DNA of 9,260 nt, taken from contig NZ_URHZ01000127.1 in the NCBI RefSeq assembly GCF_900547735.1, forward strand, positions 1-9,260. The letters run 5' to 3'. This DNA is from an uncultured Clostridium sp. (GTDB lineage Bacteria; Bacillota; Clostridia; Lachnospirales; Lachnospiraceae). This document shows, piece after piece, positions 1 through 5,118 of this stretch. The translations under genes and the position numbers were made by a program. The notes below the pieces were generated by a model. That model made no database searches, was not told the DNA's origin, and saw nothing but the letters and a program-made list of their open reading frames with translations. The number at the start of each line of letters is the position of its first letter. Position 1 is the stretch's first letter.

Positions 1-109
1 TCTGCGGGTCAATGGCAATCAGGACTTCCTCACCCGGTTTTACTGCCATCAGGTTAGATAAAATATAGTGCGCTCTCTCGATACATTCAATAATTCTGTT
101 GTCTTCCAT
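1..109 (-). CDS. Start of a gene, probably M29-type aminopeptidase (partial)
   Basis: This is the first 36 codons of a minus-strand gene that runs off the left edge. The ATG at 109 follows a good ribosome binding site (AGGAG, about 7 bases upstream), so the start is well supported. The peptide begins MEDNRIIECIERAHYILSNL and continues with VKPGEEVLI at about residues 23-31. A helix followed by 'vkPGEkVLI' is how M29 (AmpS/AmpT-like) metallo-aminopeptidases and some related amidohydrolases often begin. The metal-binding residues lie outside the window, so the family call rests on this short segment only. The gene lies downstream of the symporter on the same strand, separated by 164 bases. An amino-acid transporter next to an aminopeptidase would fit peptide or amino-acid use, but that link is inferred. 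Confidence 0.55.
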   Translation of the reverse strand, partial: MEDNRIIECIERAHYILSNLMAVKPGEEVLIAIDPQ

Positions 110-180
110 AGCTTTTCTCCTTTTCTTTGAACATGACTTGATTTTATAGGTTCTAAATCTCTTAACTCTTTCATCAGGAG

Positions 181-203
181 TAAGACGATACCGTATCCTC
201 TTA
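181..203. other. Near-perfect 23-bp dyad between symporter and aminopeptidase-like gene
   Basis: TAAGACGATAC and GTATCCTCTTA are inverted copies around a single central base, with one mismatch (C opposite C). The centre is too tight for a good RNA hairpin and no T-tract follows on the minus strand, so it is a poor terminator. A regulator binding site for the downstream aminopeptidase-like gene is possible. This is a sequence observation with no known regulator attached. Confidence 0.35.
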
Positions 204-206
204 CTT

Positions 207-247
207 CTTTAAAATCTCTTCTTTAAAATCTCTTCTTTCAATCTCTT
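207..247. repeat. Short 14-bp tandem repeat, about three copies
   Basis: The unit CTTTAAAATCTCTT occurs exactly at 207-220 and 221-234. A third copy, one base shorter and with one change, is at 235-247. The array lies 26 bases past the symporter stop codon, in the spacer before the aminopeptidase-like gene, and does not encode a supported protein. It is probably a slippage product. No function is visible. Confidence 0.7.
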
Positions 248-273
248 CCAATACATTCTGTCTTGCCTGACTC

Positions 274-1575
274 TTATGCCACGCTCTTGTCATCCATCTT
301 ATTGAATTTATCGCGATCCAGTTCTCCCTCAATTGCGGAAATACATACGGATGTCACGAGGTCACCAACAGAGTTTGTGGATGTGTGGGCCTGGTCAATG
401 ATTCTGTAGATACCTGCCACCAGAGCGTATGCTTCCAGAGGAAGACCCATCTGGGTCAGCAGCGTAAGGCTGATAACAAGTCCAATCTGCGGAGTAGCCG
501 CGCAGCCGACGCTTAAGAAGGTTGCCTGTACAACCAGCATAACCTGCTGCTGGATACTCAGGTCGATTCCGTAGAGCTGTGCTGCAAATAATACGATGAT
601 ACCGAAATAGATACAGGTGCCGTTCATATTGGCGGTAGCGCCGAGCGGAAGTACAAAGCTTGCAATATCTTTCGGAACGCCCATCTTCTTTGGTGCAACT
701 TCCATGGATACCGGAAGAGCTGCCGAAGAGGTACAGGTACTGAATGCGATCATCCAGGGCTCAAATGCTTTCTTCCAGAATTTGATGGGGCTTACCTTCG
801 CTATTCCTATCAGGAAGATGGAATAGACAACCGCACACATGATAAAGCTCGCCAGATAGTCGGTCAGAATAAACTTCAGAACCGGCCCGAAAATTGCAAG
901 ACCGTATTTGGCAAGTGAAACCGACATAAGTCCGAATACACCGAACGGGATGATTCCGAGAATCATATTTACAATCTTAAACATAGCCTGGGAACAGACT
1001 GAGATGACATCTGCAAGCGGTTTCGCCGCGTCGCCGATACTGATGATGGCGAAGCCCAGAAACAGGGAAAATACGATGATTGGCATCATATCTCCATTTG
1101 TAAGTGATGCAAATGGGTTACTTGGAAGCAGATCCAGGATTGTCTGGTAAACTCCCGGAAGCTCCTTTACTTCCACCGTGTTCTCGATTGAGCCAAGAAT
1201 CAGTCCTTTACCCGGCTGAATGATATTTGCCAGAACAAGGCCGATTGTAGCTGCGATACCGGAGCTGAACAGGAACCATAAAATCGTTTTGACGCCGATG
1301 CTTCTGAGTTTTTTGATGTCCCCCAGCGAAAGCGCTGCATCAATAATACAGAAGAATACGAGCGGAACAACGATCATCTTAATGAGTTTTATAAAGAAAT
1401 CCCCAAGAAACTGGAGGAACGGTAAAATTCGATCGTTGATAATAGGATTTTCTACTCCTCCCATAAAATTCAATATGTACCCGAAAATAATACCTGCAAA
1501 CAGCGCAATGAAAATCTTTACATACAATGGCTGTTTCTTTTTAGTCTTAACCTCTCCCGTCATTTGTTCTGCCAT
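274..1575 (-). CDS. Dicarboxylate/amino acid:cation symporter (DAACS/GltP-DctA family)
   Basis: This 433-residue integral membrane protein is full length for the glutamate-transporter-fold family (usually 400-440). The family imports amino acids or dicarboxylates with Na+ or H+. Visible hallmarks are the hairpin-1 serine motif (TSSAALPVS, residues 282-290), the TM7 motif LPLGATANMNGT (309-320), the hairpin-2 tip VGCAATP (356-362), and the TM8 segment RIIDQAHTSTNSVGD (391-405). Compared from memory with archaeal GltPh, D394, N401 and D405 are kept. The Asp of NMDGT is Asn (N318), and the Arg at 397, which holds an acidic side chain in glutamate transporters, is His. A glutamate/aspartate substrate is therefore doubtful; neutral or polar amino acids, or cystine, are alternatives. 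The start is supported by AGGGGG eight bases upstream. The gene has its own promoter and lies upstream of an aminopeptidase-like gene on the same strand. Family call is sure; substrate is not. Confidence 0.93.
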   Translation of the reverse strand: MAEQMTGEVKTKKKQPLYVKIFIALFAGIIFGYILNFMGGVENPIINDRILPFLQFLGDFFIKLIKMIVVPLVFFCIIDAALSLGDIKKLRSIGVKTILWFLFSSGIAATIGLVLANIIQPGKGLILGSIENTVEVKELPGVYQTILDLLPSNPFASLTNGDMMPIIVFSLFLGFAIISIGDAAKPLADVISVCSQAMFKIVNMILGIIPFGVFGLMSVSLAKYGLAIFGPVLKFILTDYLASFIMCAVVYSIFLIGIAKVSPIKFWKKAFEPWMIAFSTCTSSAALPVSMEVAPKKMGVPKDIASFVLPLGATANMNGTCIYFGIIVLFAAQLYGIDLSIQQQVMLVVQATFLSVGCAATPQIGLVISLTLLTQMGLPLEAYALVAGIYRIIDQAHTSTNSVGDLVTSVCISAIEGELDRDKFNKMDDKSVA

Positions 1576-1696
1576 ATTGGACCCCCTTTTTGCTTTGATG
1601 ATTAACTAGTTCCCTTTATTACCCTTTCCTCATGAGGTTTAAACGTATTTTATCAGGACGCGGTGCTGTAATAAACTGTTATACAAGATCTGAAAT

Positions 1697-1724
1697 ATAA
1701 TATAGTTTTTTGGTTATATGTTAA
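1697..1724 (-). promoter_or_regulatory. Sigma-A-type promoter for the symporter
   Basis: On the minus strand, TTAACA (1719-1724) and TATTAT (1697-1702) are separated by 16 bases; each hexamer matches consensus at five of six positions. It would start RNA near 1690 and give a leader of about 115 bases. The leader contains the palindromes CCTCATGAGG and GTTTAAAC, but I recognise no riboswitch in it. A weaker second candidate nearer the gene (TTTATT-17-TAAAAT) cannot be excluded. Confidence 0.55.
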
Positions 1725-1752
1725 GACAGTGTTAAAATCTATAAATAGAAAT

Positions 1753-1809
1753 CAAAAAAAGCCGGGAAAAACGCGAGATTTTAATAAATCCCGCGCATTT
1801 TCCCGGCTT
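1753..1809 (-). terminator. Rho-independent terminator of the amidase gene
   Basis: AAGCCGGGAAAA (1759-1770) pairs with TTTTCCCGGCTT (1798-1809). An inner stem is formed by CGCG and GATTT segments against AAATC and CGCG. Read on the minus strand the stem is followed by seven T residues. It begins 17 bases after the amidase stop codon. It also separates that gene from the symporter promoter. Confidence 0.92.
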
Positions 1810-1826
1810 ACCGTGAGCCTGAGCTT

Positions 1827-2657
1827 CTATTCCGATCTCTTCCGCTCTTTCCGGTATTCCTCAAGTGCACCGGAAAGCTGCTTCAAAACTGTCCCGTCCA
1901 TGTCGTCAAAATATGGTATGTCTTCTCTCTGTCTGTCCGCCTCATCGAGGTCGATGTCGGCAAATACAATTTCTTCCTTCTGTCCCTGTGACTGGGCGAT
2001 CATCGAACCGGACGGCCCCGCCACCCCCGATGCTCCGCAGCAAAGTTCATCTGCAAAATTAGCCCCGGCCGTGAACACCATGTTATAAAGGCTGCAGGCC
2101 ATCAGGTCTAAATCCCATCTGTTCCTTGCGGGCACGCTCCAGGCCGCCGGACAGAAAATCAGCTTCGCCCCTTTCAGGGCGGCAATCCTCGCCGGTTCCG
2201 GAAATTCCAGGTCATAACAGGTCAAAATTGAGACCCCGCCGAATTCCGTATCAAACACAGGGAATTCCTCCCCGCGCACAAATCTTTTTTTCTCACTCTT
2301 CCAGAGGTATACTTTTCTCGCTTTTCCCGCAACGGTTCCGTCCCTTCCGGCAAAGACGGCCGTATTGTAAATATCCTCCCCCTGCCCGCGCTCGGCAAAA
2401 CCGGCCACGATGCAGATCCCGTTCTCCTTCGCCGCACGGGTGATTCTTGTGTAAAATTCACCGTTCTCTGTTTCCGCAATCTCAAGCAGCCTGTCCTTCT
2501 TCACAAAGTATCCCGTATAGGAAAGTTCCGGAAAACAGATAATATCCGCCCCTCCGGCGGCCGCTTCGGCGGCCATCTGTTCCATCTTCGCCATGTTGGC
2601 CTGCGTATCCCCCTGAACCGCCTCCATCTGCCCAAGGGCAATCCTTACATTTTTCAT
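1827..2657 (-). CDS. Carbon-nitrogen hydrolase (nitrilase superfamily amidase)
   Basis: This 276-residue cytoplasmic enzyme has the nitrilase-superfamily catalytic triad: Glu44 in CFPELSYTGY, Lys115 in GKARKVYLW, and Cys147 in LTCYDLEFPEPAR. The family hydrolyses C-N bonds of amides or nitriles through a thioester on the Cys. The CYD-FPE-R context and length are those of small single-domain amidases (omega-amidase, N-carbamoylputrescine amidase and deaminated-glutathione amidase types), not the longer true nitrilases or the NAD synthetase fusions. The exact substrate cannot be read. The ATG at 2657 is preceded by GGAG with a seven-base gap. The gene has its own promoter and terminator, so it is probably monocistronic. 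No neighbour points clearly to a pathway. Confidence 0.92.
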   Translation of the reverse strand: MKNVRIALGQMEAVQGDTQANMAKMEQMAAEAAAGGADIICFPELSYTGYFVKKDRLLEIAETENGEFYTRITRAAKENGICIVAGFAERGQGEDIYNTAVFAGRDGTVAGKARKVYLWKSEKKRFVRGEEFPVFDTEFGGVSILTCYDLEFPEPARIAALKGAKLIFCPAAWSVPARNRWDLDLMACSLYNMVFTAGANFADELCCGASGVAGPSGSMIAQSQGQKEEIVFADIDLDEADRQREDIPYFDDMDGTVLKQLSGALEEYRKERKRSE

Positions 2658-2699
2658 TCTCTCACTCCATTTATATTATTTGTATCCCTGTAGAAAAAA

Positions 2700-2728
2700 A
2701 GTATATCATACGGATATGCAAACGGCAA
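2700..2728 (-). promoter_or_regulatory. Promoter of the amidase gene
   Basis: On the minus strand, TTGCCG (2723-2728), a 17-base spacer and TATACT (2700-2705) are present, and the spacer ends in TGA, which makes an extended -10. The predicted leader is about 35 bases, followed by the GGAG site of the amidase. Confidence 0.6.
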
Positions 2729-2767
2729 AGGGCGAATTGTTTTTTATTTGAATTTTTTATAATATAT

Positions 2768-2804
2768 AAAAAACCCCGAAACCAGGTTACCGTTTCAGGG
2801 TTTT
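2768..2804 (-). terminator. Rho-independent terminator of the HPr-like gene
   Basis: Positions 2770-2782 pair with 2792-2804 as a 13-bp stem around a nine-base loop. On the minus strand the only non-Watson-Crick pair is a G-T wobble (a C-A mismatch on the plus strand). Six T residues follow on the minus strand (2768-2773), so it serves the gene ending at 2851. Confidence 0.88.
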
Positions 2805-2850
2805 ACGTCGTTGTGTTAGTAGTTGCTCTCATGTTTTCCATAGTTTTCAC

Positions 2851-3102
2851 TTAAATTCCCAGTAGTTTGCGGAATTTTACGTCTGCCTCCTTTTCATCTG
2901 CTCCGTCAAAGTAGAATATCATAAACTTTCTCTGCCGCTGTATTCCACTCTGCAGTTCGTCATAACTTTTAACATTGATCTTGTGCTGTTCCGACTTAAT
3001 ATATATGTCACATCCAAACAGGTTCGCAGCCTGAATCAATGCAGAAATTGGCGGCGGGGTAATCCTTTCATTCCCGGCCATATTATATTGCCTGGCTAGC
3101 AT
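2851..3102 (-). CDS. HPr-like protein lacking the active-site histidine
   Basis: This 83-residue protein has the HPr/PTS phosphocarrier fold pattern. Segments corresponding to the HPr helix after the active site (ISALIQAANLFGCDI, 19-33), the strand and serine loop (INVKSYDEL, 42-50) and the C-terminal GADE motif (67-70) are visible. The ATG at 3102 is chosen over an upstream TTG at 3141. The only strong ribosome binding site (AGGAGG, eight bases before the ATG) lies between the two, and this start makes residue numbering agree with HPr without gaps. Position 15, normally the His phosphorylated by Enzyme I, is Thr; Arg17 is Pro; Pro18 and Ser46 are kept. It therefore cannot relay phosphate through His15 in the classical way. 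Ser46 retention recalls the regulator Crh, which also lacks His15, but the residues after Ser46 differ. It is monocistronic with its own promoter and terminator. Fold call is fairly sure; role unknown. Confidence 0.75.
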   Translation of the reverse strand: MLARQYNMAGNERITPPPISALIQAANLFGCDIYIKSEQHKINVKSYDELQSGIQRQRKFMIFYFDGADEKEADVKFRKLLGI

Positions 3103-3155
3103 AAGGCCTTCCTCCTTTCCATCATCCAGGGCTGTCAACAATATTCGTTTTTCTT

Positions 3156-3183
3156 ACTATATCACATTTATTTTATCTGTCAA
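3156..3183 (-). promoter_or_regulatory. Strong promoter of the HPr-like gene
   Basis: On the minus strand, a perfect TTGACA (3178-3183), a 16-base spacer and TATAGT (3156-3161) are present. The leader would be about 47 bases and ends with the AGGAGG site that fixes the 3102 start. A second, weaker candidate lies upstream (TTGTAC at 3234-3239, 17 bases, TATAAT at 3211-3216) and overlaps the palindrome TTGTACAA. Confidence 0.7.
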
Positions 3184-3262
3184 TGTATTTTATTTGCTTT
3201 GTTATCTATTATTATACACTTTTTGTCAACATTGTACAACTCTTTATATAACTTTTATACTT

Positions 3263-3289
3263 TGTTCACATTTGGCGTTGCTGTGAACA
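3263..3289. promoter_or_regulatory. 8-bp perfect inverted repeat, possible operator
   Basis: TGTTCACA (3263-3270) and TGTGAACA (3282-3289) are exact inverted copies separated by 11 bases. They lie in the 348-base spacer between the HPr-like gene and the divergent EamA gene, upstream of both predicted promoters. There is no T-tract on either side, so a dimeric regulator site is more likely than a terminator. The regulator is not identifiable. Confidence 0.4.
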
Positions 3290-3384
3290 GTAACATTGGG
3301 CTGCGGTCCACTCCGTACACAGCAGGATTTTCAGTGATGCCGCACACTCTGAGCCTAACAAAGCTGTAATTATTTTATCCGGCG

Positions 3385-3393
3385 TGATATAAT
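3385..3393 (+). promoter_or_regulatory. Extended -10 promoter for the EamA transporter
   Basis: TG at 3385-3386, one base, then a perfect TATAAT (3388-3393) forms an extended -10 element. No good -35 is present at 17 bases, which extended -10 promoters can tolerate. RNA would start near 3400. The short leader holds the palindrome GACTGCAGTC, and a modest ribosome binding site (GAGAGG) precedes the ATG at 3451. Confidence 0.55.
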
Positions 3394-3450
3394 ACTCGCA
3401 GTGTGACTGCAGTCTGCTGCACACAATATGAAAAATGAGAGGCATTTGTT

Positions 3451-4332
3451 ATGAAATTTTTAGAAAAACACCCCATGTACATGATCGCAACCGGGGTAGT
3501 GGGTATTTCGCTGTCTGCTATTATAGTAAAGTATTCAGACGCCCCCTCTTTGATTACTGCTGTTTACCGCCTTTTCTTTACAGTTCTCCTGATGACGCCC
3601 GTCGTGTTTCTGAACCGCGGTTTCAGGAAGGAACTGTTTTCCGTTTCCCCCAGGACCGTGGTCTTGTGCGCCGTCAGCGGAATTTTTCTGGCGCTTCATT
3701 TCGTCACCTGGTTCGAATCGCTTAATTATACTTCCGTAGCCAGTTCCACCGTAATCGTCTGTACCGAATCCATCTGGGTGGCCCTCGGCTTCTGCGTTTT
3801 CTTAAAAGGACGGATTTCTAAAAAAGCGGTGCTCGGCATCGCCGTGACCTTCTCGGGCAGCATCCTGATCGCGATGTCGGATTACGGCTCCGGAAACAAT
3901 CTGCTGAAAGGCGACTTTCTGGCTCTGTTTGCCGCCGTCATGGTGGCCGCCTACACTCTGCTGGGCCGTGTCGTCAGGGAAAACACATCGACTACCGTCT
4001 ATACATACATCGTATATTTTTTCTGCGGCCTCTCACTTCTTGCCGCATCCGTGGCAACGAGGACTCCGCTGGCCGGTTACGGCAGCACCTCCCTGCTCTG
4101 CGGCCTGCTGCTGGCCATCTGCTCCACGCTGCTCGGCCACAGTATTTTCAGTTGGTGCCTGAAATTTCTGTCCCCGGCCTTTGTATCGTCCTCAAAACTC
4201 TGTGAACCTGTTGTGGCCTCCCTGTTTGCCATGGCGCTCTTCGGCGAGGTTCCTGCCTTTCTGCAGATTCTCGGCGGCATTATCATCCTGGGCGGCGTCA
4301 TTTACTACTCGCGGGTTGAGCAGTCCCGATAA
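3451..4332 (+). CDS. EamA/DMT-superfamily transporter
   Basis: This 293-residue, very hydrophobic protein has the length and tandem two-EamA-domain layout (roughly 10-142 and 153-287, about ten membrane helices) of drug/metabolite transporters. Typical family features are the phrase LHFVTWFESLNYTSVASST at 82-100 in the first half and the LSPAFVSSSKLCEPVVASL stretch at 220-238 followed by FGE at 244-246 in the second. The family exports or imports amino acids, nucleosides and other small metabolites across the cytoplasmic membrane; the substrate cannot be predicted from sequence. The start is supported by GAGAGG eight bases upstream and an alternative ATG at codon 9 is less well placed. It is transcribed away from the HPr-like gene. 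No strong terminator follows it, so read-through into the next gene 115 bases downstream is possible. Confidence 0.92.
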   Translation: MKFLEKHPMYMIATGVVGISLSAIIVKYSDAPSLITAVYRLFFTVLLMTPVVFLNRGFRKELFSVSPRTVVLCAVSGIFLALHFVTWFESLNYTSVASSTVIVCTESIWVALGFCVFLKGRISKKAVLGIAVTFSGSILIAMSDYGSGNNLLKGDFLALFAAVMVAAYTLLGRVVRENTSTTVYTYIVYFFCGLSLLAASVATRTPLAGYGSTSLLCGLLLAICSTLLGHSIFSWCLKFLSPAFVSSSKLCEPVVASLFAMALFGEVPAFLQILGGIIILGGVIYYSRVEQSR

Positions 4333-4389
4333 AGTACCGTCCGCAGCGTGAACCTTAACATGAATAAGGGCATTTTACAAAACTTTTCG

Positions 4390-4428
4390 TTCATTTTGCC
4401 GCCCGGCATTAATATGATAGAGTATAAT
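4390..4428 (+). promoter_or_regulatory. Possible weak promoter for the 163-residue protein
   Basis: Two overlapping -10 candidates are present: TATGAT (4413-4418), with TTCATT 17 bases upstream (4390-4395), and a perfect TATAAT (4423-4428) without a -35. The second would leave a leader of only about a dozen bases before the ATG, just enough for the GGAGG at 4438-4442. Transcription from the EamA gene is an alternative. Confidence 0.3.
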
Positions 4429-4447
4429 CCATTTTACGGAGGTTCTC

Positions 4448-4939
4448 ATGAGTTCATATTTATCCGTATCCGGAGTCATTACCCGGATTCAACCGCTGAC
4501 GGGGGGAAACAGCGCCCAGTACGGCTGTACATTGAACATGTCCATACGATCCATGCAGCAGGGGGAAGTCAATTTCACCCTGAATGGAGATACTTATGTT
4601 GTTGACAACCAGACGCTGCATCCCGGCGATCAGGTGACCGTCTTTTACGACGGGAATGCCCCTGCGCCCCTTATATATCCACCGCAGTATAAAGCAGTTG
4701 TCATCGCCCTCTCCGCTTATCACCAGTATTACCTTGGAGAGTTTTATAATAATTTTATCAGTACCGACGGAGTCCTCCAACTGAACAGCATGGCCGCCCT
4801 CAATGCATTTCTGCCAAACGGGCAGATTTTTTCCGGCGCCATCGTGGGAAAAACCGTTCTAGTGGAGTATACGACTTCCACCAGAAGCATTCCCGCCCAG
4901 ACGACACCGGATCGTGTGATTGTTTTCTGTTACTCATAA
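4448..4939 (+). CDS. Conserved-looking hypothetical protein, beta-rich
   Basis: I do not recognise a named family. The protein has 163 residues, with no signal peptide and no membrane segment, so it is probably cytoplasmic. A perfect GGAGG five bases before the ATG supports the start. Residues 1-88 alternate short hydrophobic strands with turns (GVITRI, GCTLNMSI, VNFTLNGDTYVVD, PGDQVTVFYDGNAPAP, IYPPQYKAVVIA), a pattern that would fit a small OB-like beta barrel. Residues 89-163 are rich in Tyr, Asn and Thr and end in further strands (TVLVEYT, DRVIVFCY). Codon use and the ribosome binding site look like a normal gene. It follows the EamA gene on the same strand and ends 47 bases before a strong terminator. 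A nucleic-acid or ligand-binding role is only a guess from the fold pattern. Confidence 0.75.
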   Translation: MSSYLSVSGVITRIQPLTGGNSAQYGCTLNMSIRSMQQGEVNFTLNGDTYVVDNQTLHPGDQVTVFYDGNAPAPLIYPPQYKAVVIALSAYHQYYLGEFYNNFISTDGVLQLNSMAALNAFLPNGQIFSGAIVGKTVLVEYTTSTRSIPAQTTPDRVIVFCYS

Positions 4940-4986
4940 ACGGAAAGCGGTGCGTTTTCTGTCCACACTGCCGCCACTGGTACATA

Positions 4987-5029
4987 AAAGCGGTCCGGAG
5001 AGGCTGTTACGCCTCTGCCGGACCGCTTT
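4987..5029. terminator. Bidirectional hairpin terminator
   Basis: AAAGCGGTCCGG (4987-4998) pairs with CCGGACCGCTTT (5018-5029). An inner stem pairs AGAGGC with GCCTCT around a six-base loop, with one bulged G at 5017. The stem is long and GC-rich with short T runs on both strands. It lies between convergent genes, ending the 163-residue gene from the left and the acyltransferase operon from the right. Confidence 0.9.
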
Positions 5030-5033
5030 ATGC

Positions 5034-5118
5034 TTACTGCTTCTATAGGTTACTGCTTTTATAATTACTGCTTTTATAATTACTGCTTTTATAATTACTG
5101 CTTTTATGATTACTTTTA
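5034..5118. repeat. AT-rich 15-bp tandem repeat after the acyltransferase stop
   Basis: The unit TTACTGCTTTTATAA occurs exactly at 5050-5064, 5065-5079 and 5080-5094. A one-base variant is at 5095-5109, an imperfect 16-base copy at 5034-5049, and a truncated copy at 5110-5118 overlaps the acyltransferase stop codon. It lies between that stop and the shared terminator. Read on the acyltransferase strand it contains stop codons in each unit, so it is transcribed but not translated as an extension of that protein. Confidence 0.93.

Noticed and set aside
1576..1696. Riboswitch or attenuator in the symporter leader
   Set aside because: The leader is long enough, but I could find only short palindromes, no terminator/antiterminator pair and no known aptamer motif.
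2222..2485. Minus-strand open frame within the amidase gene
   Set aside because: It overlaps in another frame a gene with an intact catalytic triad. It has Arg-rich, low-complexity content and no start signal. There is no sign of a frameshift in the amidase.
3103..3141. N-terminal extension of the HPr-like protein from TTG at 3141
   Set aside because: The codons 3103-3141 contain the AGGAGG ribosome binding site itself, and the extension breaks the gap-free match to HPr numbering.
4353..4369. Possible terminator after the EamA gene (CCTTA/TAAGG hairpin)
   Set aside because: The stem has only five pairs, three of them A-T, and only a short interrupted T run follows. It is too weak to annotate.
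5034..5118. CRISPR array
   Set aside because: The units are contiguous 15-mers without unique spacers and no cas gene is nearby.
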